Assembly: GCA_949318235.1 (NCBI GenBank)
Contig: OX439134.1
Span: 15,239,509 to 15,303,508 of the forward strand
Origin: Ecdyonurus torrentis
Taxonomy: Eukaryota; Arthropoda; Insecta; Ephemeroptera; Heptageniidae
Reading direction: 5' to 3'
Length of the DNA stretch: 64,000 bases
The position numbers and the translations under genes were made by a program. Under the pieces are notes generated by a model. The model was not told the origin of the DNA. It was given only the letters and a program-made list of their open reading frames with translations, and did no database searches. Positions 26,487 to 39,240 of the stretch are shown here, piece after piece. The stretch's first letter is position 1. Every line of letters starts with the position of its first letter.

Positions 26487-29400
26487 GCAAACGTAAAAAT
26501 ATATCACAAAAAATTCCTTTATTTTAACTAACATTTGTATTCAAATATCGTGAATATAAAAAAATAAAGGAAAAGTACCTTTTTTTATAAGAATATTAAG
26601 GTTGTAAATCGCATGAAATTTAGATGAGTTTTTTTTTTCTGTATGGAGGAGTATAAAAAAAAAAAGTATTGACTGAAATTTGGTTGGTGTTTCCTCCATT
26701 CACCGTAACCATAGCAACGCATATACTTTTTACTATTATATCTTTTAACATTATATAGCTACTATACCTTTTCATATACGTTACCTTATATACATAATAT
26801 ACTTAATTTTAAAATACGTATTAAAATTTGGGCACACCTTAATTTATTAAACTTAATTATTTAAATTTCAAACTTGAATTTTCATATTTTTTTATATATA
26901 TTATACAGTTATTTTTTTACGTTTATAAAATAATTTTTTACTTCCGTATATAAGAATCTAAAATTAAATATATTATATCATGAATATACCTGAAATAACT
27001 TAAGGACATTTAAGTTTTTATACAATCACTATATAGTATACGTATTACAAAACATATAACCATAAAATGTTAGTACTGGTCTCTTCTGGCCTCTAACGTT
27101 TAACTTTCGAACTAAATTCTTCTTCTAATTTTTTTTTTCGACTACACATATTACAAATTTTACAAATACTTCCCTTCGTATTTCTGGTTTCATTCAAAAA
27201 AATTTACTGCCATAGTTTTTGTTAAAAAATATATAACGTATTGATCAATTTGAAATTAAGTTTGTTTCCATATAGTTTACGGACAAGAATAGATACTATA
27301 GAACAATTTACTTATAATTTAATTGATGTTAAATTATAGAAAATACGTAACTTAAATCATACATAAAAATTATTTTATAATGCAGCATGATTATTAATGC
27401 AATTCAGAAATATATACAAATTTATGATACGTGAAACTAGTGTAACACTTGTAACTTGGTGCTATATTTTTTAGTTCTATTTGAATTAATTTCATTAAAT
27501 AGTTCATTAAGACTCGTGTTAAATTTACTAATTAAACAGACAAAAGAGAACGTAATAATCATCAATTTTTCCTCTTTCAAGAAAAAAAATTTTTTTTTCT
27601 AAACTATTGTATTACTCGGACGTAAATACTTTTATATAACTTTTTTTTTTTTTTTTTTTTACAACTTTATTACGTCGATCATACCGCATCTTTGCAATAA
27701 AACTTGTACGTGCTATTGTATGAGGAAAACTCATATTATGCTATGAAGGAAAAAATGCACTCCAGTTTACTTTTAAAATTAACTTTTCTTCCGTTTTCAA
27801 TTTCAAACTTTGCTCTTTTGAAATTACTTATATATGAAATGTATTCCAATTTGTAATATTATAATAACTGAATTTTATTTTTTTATTTTTTTTTTAATAT
27901 GATTGATGATTAATGAATCATTTTTCAACCACGCAGAATTTGACATTATTGTTTTTTTTGGGGGTACTTAATTGCTTTAAAAACTCCAGAAAAACAATTA
28001 AATAAGTTAATTAGAATATTTATTTATTTAAATCAATTAAAAAGTTAATTTTAGATTGTTAAATTAGTTACAAGGCTTGTAGAAAAATATCTAGGATAAA
28101 TTTCATTAGAAGTTTAAAAAAAAAAAAAAAAGTTTACGTATTTACGTATAACGTTTCATTCCTTGTCAGTGTTTTTGATAAGACTATCACTATAAACTTT
28201 CACGCGTTCTTTCTTATCATCTTGTTAAGTTTTGAGAAATGAATGACGTTAAGAAGCGAGTGATAACACAATTAAATTGAAGTAAAAAAAAAGGGGGGGA
28301 GAGAACACTTTGGCTTGATTTTTATCGTAATAAAAACATCCCATTCACAAATAATCGCCATAGTCTTTTCTCATGTTCGTTTTGTTTTTATACTTCTCTC
28401 CTTTTTTATAATGAAACTTATATAACACTATCTTTGAAATAAAAATGTTATAAAAAATGTAAATTAATTTAATTTTCAAAGTAATTAATAAAAGATTTAA
28501 GAGTACAACACTACAATACTAATTGTTTCATGTGCAGTAGGGGAAAATAGTAATTTGAGTTATAATTTTTATCAGAGATACTTAAAAAAAAAATAAAAAA
28601 AATTTGAAGAAGAAAAATATACACATATAGGACTCAAAAAAATATTATCAAAGACTAAATAATTGGTTGCTTTATTTCACTTGTACAGCAAAGCTACTTT
28701 TTGCCATAAAAAAAAATATAATTGCTTTGATCTACAATATGGTAACCCATACGAAACGAAAACTCCTAATTGATATAGAAATTAAATAACTGTTGCTACA
28801 GCCCATTGTAATTAATTTTCAGTGCCATTTATTCATTATAACATTTTACATGTAGTACAGGAAAAAAATTTCATTTACATAAATCTTGTAAATTTTAATA
28901 GGTTAACAATAACTTGCATTAAACAGGTATTGATAATACTTTCAATTACACCTAATAAGAATAAATTTTTTTATATATAAATTTCTCTTCTCAGTGAAAA
29001 AAAATCTTATTATTTTTACTTGAAAACGATGATTATTTTTTAAATGTATTAAAGTGTATACCTATATATTATTCTTATTATAATATCAACACAACCGATA
29101 TAATATCAAATAAGCTAAATAAAAGTTACATACAATTATGAAAATAGAGTCATAAAAAATTATATCATTGAATAATATTTAAATTTCTTACATATAATGC
29201 GTAAAAATAATCCATTTATAAGACCAGTAAGTTACAGGTGCTTAACCGGTTATAATTTGATATACCTATTCATTAATAATGCAATTCATATGTGTGGTGC
29301 TGTATATCAACCTGCTCTTAAATTGCAACAATGAAAAGAGTAGTTCACCAAATCGTCGTTACTTACATAACAAAATATAGAGCTACTTCATACAATGTTG

Positions 29401-29783
29401 TATAAAATTAACATATAAATGTATGAATAATTTTCATTATCTCAAATCTAATTAAATCAAATTATGAATTCCAAAATTTGAACATATATCTAAAGAAGAA
29501 AAACATAACTATAAAATAAAATTTCTAATCTTCATGCCAAAAAATAATTACACTCATAATTTTCTTTCTAAATTACCATAATAAAAAAAAGCAGAAGATG
29601 AAAAAAAAAATTTACAATACTAATAACATGTTAAATTTATCCTTTTGAAAAATAGAGAATACAAAATGGTCATCATAATTTTCTTAAAAAATAATACTAA
29701 TAAAAAAAAAAAAAAAAAGGAAAGAAAAAGATAAATAATAATAATTTATACATATTTTTAAAAGAGGTTTACAATGTAATAAT

Positions 29784-29786
<3 letters not shown>

Positions 29787-29848
<62 letters not shown>

Positions 29849-29849
29849 A
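29787..29849. repeat. (CT)n microsatellite
   Basis: The complementary orientation of the same motif, pure for about 56 bases, then TTCTCT. Confidence 0.95.
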
Positions 29850-31254
29850 GCTTGCTCTCATTCTATATATCAAAGTTTAAAAGTTTACGCATTATATATA
29901 AAAAAAAAATGTTTTGAATCATAAAAGTACGAAGAACGCTGTAAGTGAACGCAATTGTAAAGTCGATGAATAAAATTGTTGTCTCTTTTTTATATTTGGC
30001 GCCACGTATAACTGTTGAAGTAAACTGGGTCGACTATAGTTTAGATAAAATAGCATCATCTTTGTTAGAATATAAAGTAATGATAGCTTTTTATATGTTA
30101 TTGTACTTCTTCTATTTCATGTGATGATTTGATCAAGGAGGAAAATAAATCGAGAGCAAATAACACATCAATTTGTGCTACTGCGTCTTTGCGCGTATAC
30201 TTTATCGATTTGTAGGTATTTCATATGGATGTGAAGAAATGATTGGCTATACTATTTTCTTTGTTATATAGTAATTTAAGTTTATTTGTTTATTTGTTTG
30301 TTTGTTTGTTCCTCATTTATTTCTTCGTTGACTTATTTATATTCCCTATTTGTTTTTTATATTTATATACTGAAAAAAAAATCTGTTTTCTAATTTTAAA
30401 TCTCTAAAATAATATTTTTATCAAGGTACGCAGTCATTTTATTTAATTAAATGCGGTATTCTTTCATTTTTAAATAGTTATTAAGCAAAAATATTTAAGG
30501 TAAAAATTTATTTCTAAAAACGTATTCAAGGTATTCTTGAAGATTAAAATTGTTTTCCACCAATCGCATATTTCTGCAATATTTGTGTTAATTGGACAGA
30601 TTCAGAAATATATAAAAATTCTACTTTAATTATGATTTTTTTTAGAACTTTTACATTAACGTGAAAAAAAATAAACCAGTTAAATTGAAGTTTCATATTT
30701 GCATAAAAATGTTAAAAGTTTGAACGGAAACTTTTTATAGTTCTCTCTCCCTCCCTCTTTCTTTCTCATTTTTCTTTCCAAGTATAAAAAAAATAATAGA
30801 ACCTTGAGTGGCCAAAACAATATAAATATATATTTCTTTCCCTTTGTTTGAAATATTTCTTTCATAAAAACAAATTGTCAATTGTTGTATCATATTATAC
30901 AGCTAAATAATTAGTATTAACTAAAAAGTATCTTTAAATAAGTTTTACTTTAGATAAAAAAAACTAGTAAGCAATTTTAAAAATAAAATGATATGTATTA
31001 ACTCACTGCAAATTTGACTCACAAATTTAAATATAGCCTTATGCAAAAAATACATTTCAATTATATGAAGAAAATAAAAAAAAAAAACTTTTTAACACTT
31101 ACGTATGTGATTTGATTTTTAAAAAAATAATCTTTCAGATAATTTATACATATACGTACAAACAGGGAAATAATAAATAACTTAATATGCTGTATTTATG
31201 TCCTATATAGCATAAAAAAGGTTAAATTATAGAACAGCGTCAATAATTATGCAG

Positions 31255-31551
31255 AACTTCTTCAGTCCCTGACTTTTTTAAAAATTATTTCACTGTCGTG
31301 TATTTCAACATGAAATTGTGCCACTCTCAGAATGACAAAAATATATCTCTTTAGTGAAAAATGTTTTCTTACTTTTGTGTACCCCCTACCTACTCTAGAA
31401 AGCTCAAAATAGCTTTAAAAAACGCGTAAATTCAGCGACATTTTCTGGTCCAATTTTTGTATTTTTATCTCAATTTATTAGATTTTTTTTTCTGCTTTTT
31501 TATTGAACTATCTGATATCTACTGTATTTTTTACTGGGACTGAAGAGGTTT
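31255..31551. mobile_element. ~300-bp element with CTTCAGTCCC inverted ends
   Basis: Left AACTTCTTCAGTCCCTGAC and right GGGACTGAAGAGGTT are inverted copies with two mismatches (CTTCAGTCCC core perfect), and both are followed inward by T/A-rich DNA. The interior has GTACCCCCTACCTACTC and GAAATTGTGCCACTCTC. Flanking duplication is not obvious (TA-rich). Non-coding; a single copy was recognised. Confidence 0.65.
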
Positions 31552-32269
31552 ATATACCACATAAGTTATTAAACAAATTGTGCTTAAAATTAGTTAGCAT
31601 AATTAAAACGTAAATTTATTTACCTTTGTCAGTGAATATAGTTTTAAAATCCACTGATTTTATAAAAAAAAAAAAAAACTTTTTCAATCCTAAAAACAAC
31701 GAAATTTAAATTTTCTTTCTCGTTTAAATTTTTTCTATATATATAATCATATCAAGAGGGACGAAGGCCTAATTTATTGAAACCATTTTTCGATGTATAA
31801 TACGGCCACTCTGTATAAGTTTAATCATACTTTATTATGCTCATCATCTACAAGACGAAGCGTGACATATATAATCCTCATCGTCTTAAATAAGCTCTGA
31901 AAATAATTCATGCTTAAATTTCTCAAACGGATGAAATAAATTCAAATTTTAAACATTTATTTTTGACTTCAAAGCTTAAGTGGTTCCTAAATTAAGATTC
32001 ATTACTTATTCTTATAACAAAAAAACATTTTGGCATTGTATTTTAAAACCATTATTTTACATATATATACATAATATATATTTTTAATTATATATATAAA
32101 GATATATACGTAACTATATATTCAAAATGGAGATAAAAAAATATGTTGTTTTATATTTTTATATAGATGTAAAGTTGTTAAAAGATTTTTGGGATTTTAC
32201 TTAAAAGATTCTAAGAAATTTATTTGTTATTATAACTTTCATGGAATTAAAATTACGTCACGAAGCTTC

Positions 32270-32272
<3 letters not shown>

Positions 32273-32323
<51 letters not shown>
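32273..32323. repeat. (CT)n microsatellite
   Basis: About 25 uninterrupted units. Confidence 0.95.
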
Positions 32324-32327
<4 letters not shown>

Positions 32328-32496
32328 GTTATTTCACAATTTTTTTTTACTGTTGCTGTGAAATATTTTTTATATTAATATTTTTATAAAACATTAATTT
32401 TTAAAGATTTAAAAATATTTTCTTATATATTATATTATTTTAATCTAATAGTATATAGAAATGCTTCCTTAAAATTTAATTCAAAATGCTATATCA

Positions 32497-32709
32497 CACG
32501 GAAAGTATATAAATTACGTAATTTATGCTGCATTTATGCCATTATAGCATAAATGATGATAAATTAGAACAGTATATAAATATGACATGCAACGTAATAT
32601 TTATGCTAATTAAAATAGTTATTATGCAGTATAGCATTAATTATGTTATAGTAAAAATATATTGCTGAAAATGAGCCTGCACAATTATTACGTATTTATT
32701 TTTCTCCGT
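32497..32709. mobile_element. Family 1 MITE copy (about 213 bp)
   Basis: It begins CACGGAAAGTATATAAAT, followed by TACGTAATTTATGCTGC, and ends TATTTATTTTTCTCCGTA. The interior shares TTATGCCATTATAGC and ATAAATGATGATAAATTAG with the copy at 62.28 kb, so these two belong to the same subfamily. The right flank is TA-rich; the left dinucleotide reads CA, so the target duplication is mutated or the boundary is off by a few bases. Confidence 0.8.
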
Positions 32710-33131
32710 ATACATAAAAAAATATAAAAAAAAGTACTTTTAAATCACTAATTGATTGATTGATTTTAAATACAATCACTAATACTAATACCAGAAAATT
32801 AAAGTAAATCAATATGCTTAAAATTGAAAAAAAAAATCAACATTATCTAGATTTCTATAACATAAATGAGCATTTCAACTACTGGTTATGAAATTAAAAA
32901 ATATATAATATATTATATTCCTGTAATAAGTTATTAATATGCATTACATGTAACACATATAGATTTAATTTTAATAATAACTATAAATTCTTCAAGATAA
33001 AAAAAAATAAAAAAACAAATAAATATTATTATTTATGACATTGATTGCAAAATAAATATTTTTCATTCAATACCAGAATATAAATTATTTAGTAATCGTG
33101 AATTCCTATACTACTGCATAATGGCGTCTTG

Positions 33132-33310
<179 letters not shown>

Positions 33311-33911
33311 TGGTATTTTAATTAGAAAAGATATGAACAAAAAATAATTAGATAAAAAAAAGCATATGGTAGAAGTACAATAGTTAAATAGGGCACTTAA
33401 AAATAATAAATGTAAATATTTTGAGTCTAAAACAATTTTATCTTATTATTATATTCATAATATAAAACAATCTATTAAAAAATCATGTCTATAAATTTAA
33501 ATTTAAAATCACTGTTTTAATTTAGTAAAAAAAATTCCAACAAAAATTTGTTCATGTAAAAAAAAATATATATATCATAGAACAAGCTGAGAAAATTTAA
33601 TTTCCTGTATAGATATTTTTATATACATCTATTTTTTATATATATTATATATATATAATATATTATATATTTTTAAATTATTATCATAATCAATGATAAA
33701 AATCAATATTTAAAAGATGAGAATATATCATAACTTTTGATTATGTTCAGAATAAAATTTTCATGTTACTTATATATATAAAAGATTTTTTTTTCTTTCT
33801 CAAAGGGGTTCCGAATGCTATAAAAAAAAACAGTGAGGTTATATAGTATAAACCCTCTCTGGTATTTTTTGTCTTTTTTTTCCACCCTCAAACTGTAGTA
33901 AATGTGATGTC

Positions 33912-33912
<1 letters not shown>

Positions 33913-33955
<43 letters not shown>
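33913..33955. repeat. (GA)n microsatellite
   Basis: About 21 units. The tract is bounded by near-inverted GAGGTTATA (33835) and GGTTATAACCTC (33955), the latter a palindrome. Confidence 0.93.
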
Positions 33956-33957
<2 letters not shown>

Positions 33958-34599
33958 TATAACCTCATACAAAACGCACTCCAATGACAAACTAATAGAG
34001 TTAAAAAATGTCAACTATAAAAAAATAGACTCTCTTCTAAGAATTTTTCTGTATATTTTTTAAATCTCATGCTTTTTGCAAAACTTTTTTTTGCGTTTCA
34101 TTTGTTTGAATAATGATTAAACACAACGTTGTACGTAGTTTTATTATAAATATGTGCACATTATTCATTTTTTTCAATTAATAATAAGAATAAATTTATT
34201 GAAGAGAAAATCAATAAAAAAAAATTATGTCTTTAATAGCTTCACCATGGAGCAATATATTTATAAGTGCATTGTATACACAATCTCTATTAAATTTTAC
34301 TCTATTGCCTTAGAGTACAGGCAAAAAAAATCTATAACAAAGTCTGTACAATAATGTTTAAAATTGTAATGATTCTTAATGGTGGTTGCATGGAATCTAA
34401 TTTATTGTACAAATCTTGCCCAAATTTTCTGCTGAATGGGGCTGTGGCGGCAGCATCGTTTTTTCATAAAGATAATATAAATTTTGTTGGTATATATATA
34501 TATACAAATCGTTAGTAAACTTTTGTCCAGAGATGTACACACAACTATGATAAGTTATTTTACCATTTAAACTCAGCGCGCCTAATACTCATTGCTATA

Positions 34600-34789
34600 C
34601 ACGGAAAAAAATAGTAATTTATGCTGCTTTTATGTCATTAAATTGCATAAATTATGCTAAAATAGAACAACATAACAAAATATGCTATATTTCAAAATTA
34701 ATATGCAGCATAACATAAATTATGCTGCATTGAACAAATTGTACTGAGAATAAGCTAGCATAATTATTACGTATTTATTTTTGTCCGTG
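34600..34789. mobile_element. Family 1 MITE, best-preserved copy (190 bp, TA-flanked)
   Basis: The element starts CACGGAAAAAAATAG and ends ATTTTTGTCCGTG, and is flanked on both sides by TA (34598-34599 and 34790-34791). The inverted ends continue inward: left TAATTTATGCTGC against right GCTAGCATAATTATTACG. The interior is made of repeated GCATAAT/ATTATGC words in both orientations, so much of it can fold. There is no coding capacity. TA flanks and short inverted ends are typical of non-autonomous Tc1/mariner-type elements; that assignment is inference because no transposase copy is in the window. Confidence 0.85.
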
Positions 34790-34791
34790 TA

Positions 34792-35655
34792 GTATTGCAA
34801 ATTTAGCGCAAATTTTTAAATGGTATAAAATATATCATTACAATCGTGTTATACATTGAAATTATTACTTCGCATGTGTATGAATTTAATTATTAATTTA
34901 AATTCTCGAAGACGTCACAAAGGTAATGGTGATAACTTTTGAAAGATATATGCATGTAAGTAAGCAAATTAAATATAAGATTTATAATTTTTGGTATTAA
35001 AAAAAGCCATTCAATCTCTCTCTCTCTCTCTCTTACTGCGTGTAAATTATAAAAATGAATCCCTTGAAATGAAATTAGAAACGTTTGGAAGATGTTTCAC
35101 ATATAAAAATTAACATAGAAATGTGAAAATTATATAATCTTTCAAAATATATCAACAGGATTCTACCTCGACAAACCTGACTTTAAATAAAACATGAGAA
35201 AATCACTTCGCGTGACATTTAATAAAATACGAAATTCACGATTTGAGGGTCAATGTTTTCATTAAACTCTATATAGGAGAGTCAATTGGAATATCAAATT
35301 TTCTTCGTCTTTTTTTAAAATGATTTTTTTGTTTTTCGTGTCGAATCACTATTGAGATATGAATACGAAAATATGCGCTGAAAAGAATTTTAACGCATGA
35401 AATTTAAAATTTCTACTCACGTATTAAAAAAATATGGATGATAATTTAATATTTGTATACATAGCATTCTTTTAATTTCAAGAATTAAACAAAATTAACT
35501 TAAAATGGTGAATTGTTTTCCTTACATTTTTATGCCTTTAAATATCTAATAATAAAAGAAATATTATATAAATGAATACATAATATGTATTTCTGATTAC
35601 TTCAAATTGTTGAACTAAATTGTGATATCTGTGTTTTTACAATTACTATACTATG
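34792..35655. other. Spacer, no gene seen
   Basis: Contains AGACGTCACAAAGG near 34910, similar to the TGACGTCA repeat but without a second arm. A GC-richer patch just before the family 1 copy (34430-34460, GGGGCTGTGGCGGCAGC) is unexplained. Confidence 0.45.
35015..35032. repeat. Short (CT)n
   Basis: Nine CT units. Confidence 0.9.
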
Positions 35656-35824
35656 TTTCCACGGTTTCTCTTGGTTTGCATGGTGAATGCCGGGCTGTGT
35701 ATTTAGACCATAACTGGCTCCTGAGTGTGCTTACGTAGCACCTTTCAAGAGGACTATGGTGTAATTAAGATTACGGTAAAGATAAAATACAATAACAAAA
35801 AAAAAAAAAAAAAAAAAAAAAAAA
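35656..35824 (+). repeat. SINE-like repeat with poly-A tail, copy 1
   Basis: TTTCCACGGTTTCTC, TGAATGCCGGGCTGTGTA and GAGTGTGCTTACG are shared with the sequence at 58.78 kb at roughly four in five positions over about 85 bp. The unit continues through CACCTTTCAAGAGGACTATG and ends in a 28-base A tract (35797-35824), as expected of a retroposed element. No clear box A/box B promoter or target duplication was seen, so SINE is inferred from the tail and repetition. Confidence 0.5.
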
Positions 35825-35877
35825 TGAAAGCCCCTGCGAGGTTATGCTACCCGGACAACCCACATGTTAGAAAAATT
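35825..35877 (+). repeat. Short repeat shared with 38.95 kb
   Basis: GAAAGCCCCTGCGAGG, TTATGCTACCCGGACAACCC and GTTAGAAAAATT correspond to a segment near 38953-39000. It directly follows the A tract of the SINE-like repeat, so it may be the element's target or a separate older repeat. Confidence 0.45.
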
Positions 35878-36582
35878 GCCTGCATTTTTTCACAAATATT
35901 TACAATAATAATTTTTATTTATCACAAAAATGTAGAAATTTTTTAAAATCTACTAAATTAAAACATTAAATTTTAATTACCTTAATCATTCTAATTTTCT
36001 TTAATACTAAGAAAAAGAATCAAAAATTTTAAAGCTATTATAAATATTTTTTTATGTTTTTTTATATTTTTTTTTAAAAAAGGAAAAAATAAATAAAAAA
36101 AATATATTAGTTTTTATGTTTGTTATTTGATATCATTTATTTCTATCAAAACAAATAAAATGACAAATGAATGAGGACTTTAAAAAATTATATAGTCTTC
36201 ATTTTATTTTAGATATACTTTCGACCTCCCCTATTGCTGCAGTTTTTAAAACTTTGTTGAACAGTATACTTTTTATACTCTAAGATGTATGCATAGTATT
36301 TTAGAATGCAAATTTGTACCGTTTTTGGTTAAAAAATGCAATAAAATTGTAGTTTATACAAGAATATCTAGGAAACCCTATTTATCGTAATTCGAAAAAA
36401 AAAAAATGCTAATTTTAAATGACAACATAAAAAGCATTTTTGAAATGTTTAAATTAAAAAAATAATAATAATAAAAATTATACATATTATTGTGATTTTA
36501 TAAATAATTTTTTAGCTTATAGAAAAGCATACAGTTTAATGAATTTACAAATTCATTGGTTATAAATTTAATGCAAGTAACT

Positions 36583-37169
36583 ATACACCAAGAAAACATA
36601 TAGTATAGAGGCTATAGAATGTTCAAACTCGTATACTCACCAAACATTCATGCTTACGTAAATCAAAATCTAATGCATATTATAGAGAGTGTACCTAAAA
36701 TTATCCATATTTCGATACTTTTACGATTAAGGATGTATACTCTCTACCAGTGAATGTTTACTCACTATATACCAGTGCATGGGTACTACTACAGTAAAAC
36801 GTGGTGGTGAGTATATAATAATGTTTACGGAGAATCCATAATATGTAGTTGTACTCATCATTCATCAACACAAGCTCAGTGACTGCTTATGTAAAGTTAA
36901 AAAGTGGAAAAGGAAGTGCCGGAAAAGGAAACCACGTGATGTTAAAAGTGGGAGGATCTCATACCTAGCTTGCTGCTAGCGCGAAGTTTTCTCCCACTTT
37001 TATACCGTCACGTGATTTACGTTTCCGGCACTTCCTTTTCCTGTTTTTATAGGCTTACATAAAATGTCAGTGTAGCTTTATAGATGTGCATTTCATTTGT
37101 CTTTTCCGAATTTCCACGAATGCCAGGATCTATACTTCCGATTAAAGTTCAACTTATCAAAAAGAAATA

Positions 37170-37200
<31 letters not shown>

Positions 37201-37747
37201 CGAAATCAAAACGTAAAAAATACCGGAAATAAGCAACTAAATCTTGCAGAAGATGAAAGAAATGCGCAGTCGCTACCTTACATTATCTTAAAGTTTGTTC
37301 TGTAAAGTATAGTGAGGCTCATTAACAATGATTAGCTGCCCAAAAAAAAAATATATATATTAATTGGTTGATCTTGTTTTTTGAGCGGATAAAAGTGAGT
37401 CGCATGTTGAGCATGGAACTTTTTTTGTGTAGTTTCGTTCATTCTTATCACTGATCTAAAGTTCTAAATGAATAAATAACAATGATCCACCATATACATA
37501 TAAACGTAGTAAACAGGTAATGACGTCATGATCATATGTTCTTAACAAAGGAAAAATTTCGAAGATTGCTCATGAGTTGTGTGTAGTTTATAGAACGAAC
37601 TTAAGTTTCATTGCACTATACTAGCCTATATAAAAAAAGTGAACATTTAGTGCAAATACACTCATGCTGTGACGTACAGAGTTCTTCGTATGTACCCATG
37701 AAACTTTTGTATAGGTTGAGAGTAAACTTTTCTTTTCTCAGTGTATA
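36583..37747 (-). mobile_element. Family 2 element, reverse orientation, split by a ~740-bp insert
   Basis: The right end reads ATACACCAAGAAAACATATAG at 36583 and the left end reads TTTCTTTTCTCAGTGTATACG at about 37747. The first part carries TACCAGTGCATGGGTAC and GTACTCATCATTCATC; the second part resumes near 37612 with TATACTAGCCTATATAAA and ATTTAGTGCAAATACACTC. The intervening ~740 bp is not family 2 and includes the strong hairpin at 36885-37064. Confidence 0.72.
36885..37064. repeat. Strong GC-richer hairpin, arms of about 70 bp
   Basis: The left arm (36885-36954) and right arm (36991-37064) are inverted copies with small indels; the loop is 36 bp (36955-36990). The longest perfect block is GGAAAAGGAAGTGCCGGAAA, followed by a CACGTGAT match and AAAAGTGGGAG. 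The loop contains GCTTGCTGCTAGCGC. It lies inside the insert that splits a family 2 element. It could be a foldback transposon, a hairpin RNA source or a composite of both. No promoter or target duplication could be shown. Confidence 0.8.
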
Positions 37748-38446
37748 CGTAGAGTCTAATTTAAATTATTTATAACAAAAATATTTCAAGTAAATTAGAT
37801 TTAAATTAAAAAAATACATCAACTATAACAAGTTAACAATATTACCTGTAACTTTTAGTAAAAATTCTAAACAATGTTATACACAGCCAGCAAAATAATA
37901 CGTAATTTGATTTCCCTTGTTAAAGTTTTATTTTGTAATTTGGCACAAAAAACATAAAAACTATGGGGTACTTGTCTTTTTTTTCCATTTTATTTGAAAC
38001 CATTGAGTTTTTAGAGCTAATACACTACTTTTATTTTGCACCGTAAACTTTTTTCTTTCTTTTTTTTTTTTTTTTTTTTCTGTGCTCATTTTTATAAAAA
38101 AATTCGATTTTTTTTCTTTCTCTCACTACTATTTTTTTTAATTAAAAGAAAAAAGTTTGCGTGATAAAAATATATTTTAAAAATTTTCATATATATTATT
38201 ATTCCCAATGTATTTAACTAATATTTCCCTAAAGTTCAATTTATTATATAAAACTTTATATTTTTTTCTCTCTCTCTCCTCTCTATATAGTTAAATAGAG
38301 TCATAATTTTTGGCTTTGTTTTTAGTAAAATTAAACTTTTTAGCACGCTTGTTTTTTGTTTTATAAATAAAAAAGGAAAATTTGCCAACAAGATTTTCAA
38401 CTAAATCCTTTTTACCATAATAAGCTAAGCAGAGCTTTTAATAAAC

Positions 38447-38532
<86 letters not shown>

Positions 38533-38541
38533 AGAGAGAGA
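38447..38541. repeat. (GA)n microsatellite
   Basis: More than 80 bases pure, then one AAG interruption. Confidence 0.96.
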
Positions 38542-38664
38542 AAACCATGCAGTAAAATTGTATTTTATAAATCCCAGTGCCATCTGACAGAAACTTAACG
38601 TAACTATTCAGTGAGTTTATAACAATAATATTTTACAATACTTGATATGTATTTATTAATTTAT

Positions 38665-38667
<3 letters not shown>

Positions 38668-38749
<82 letters not shown>

Positions 38750-38764
38750 TTATATATATATATA
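38668..38764. repeat. (AT)n microsatellite with TTTA tail
   Basis: A long TA run broken once by TTATTTA near 38746, then passing into TTTA repeats to about 38785. Confidence 0.94.
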
Positions 38765-38952
38765 GTTATTTATTTATTTATTTAAAATAATATGTTAAAA
38801 AATAATGTAGCATTTTTTTCTAAATCCATATTATTTATATTATGAATATAGTATTTTTAGCTTTAAAAACATGAAAATATTGAAAAACCAAAGTAATTCA
38901 ATTTAAATGTATGGCTTATTTTGATCAGCAAACAATCTCATGTAAAAATATA

Positions 38953-39000
38953 TAGCCCCTGACAGGTAATGCAACCAGGAGGACCAACAATGTAAAAATT
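38953..39000 (+). repeat. Short repeat shared with 35.83 kb
   Basis: TAGCCCCTGACAGGTAATGC then AACCAGGAGGACCAAC and GTAAAAATT match the 35.83 kb segment with substitutions. It is not followed by any other recognisable element. Confidence 0.45.
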
Positions 39001-39175
39001 AATTTTCAACAAATTACACTGCTTGTATTCTTTATAACATTATCAAATTGTATAAAGTATAGAATACTGCATAATTATTGTAAATGGTAATTGAATTCTG
39101 GAGGGAAAAAAAATAAACGTGCATATTTTTGATCATATTAAGAGTGAATATTAATTCAAAAATACGTGAAAAAGA

Positions 39176-39240
39176 TTGTAGCCACCGGGAATCAAACCAG
39201 AGACCTTGTGGATATGTACTCTACGTGCTCTATACGTGTT
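39176..39240 (-). repeat. tRNA-derived remnant (SINE head or tRNA pseudogene)
   Basis: On the minus strand the sequence reads TATAGAGCACGTAGAG and then AAGGTCTCTGGTTTGATTCC CGGTGGCTAC. GGTTTGATTCC fits the internal promoter box B of tRNA genes (usual GGTTCGANTCC), and TAGAGCACG resembles the end of box A with its D-arm. A T-stem with a 7-base loop can be drawn. The 5' acceptor half complementary to TGGCTAC is missing, so this is not a functional tRNA. It is probably the head of a tRNA-derived SINE. Confidence 0.55.

Larger units (their letters stand above)
23583..31254. other. AT-rich spacer with few elements
   Basis: Apart from a family 2 copy, two microsatellites and A/T tracts, I see nothing. 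Frames at 24072-24257 and 24139-24354 overlap on opposite strands in a modestly GC-richer patch (ACCACCTCTGGAGCTCTC) with no recognisable product. Confidence 0.5.

Noticed and set aside
34425..34460. U6-like or other snRNA fragment (GGCTGTGGCGGCAGC)
   Set aside because: The resemblance to the U6 5' region is only a few bases and nothing else of the RNA follows.
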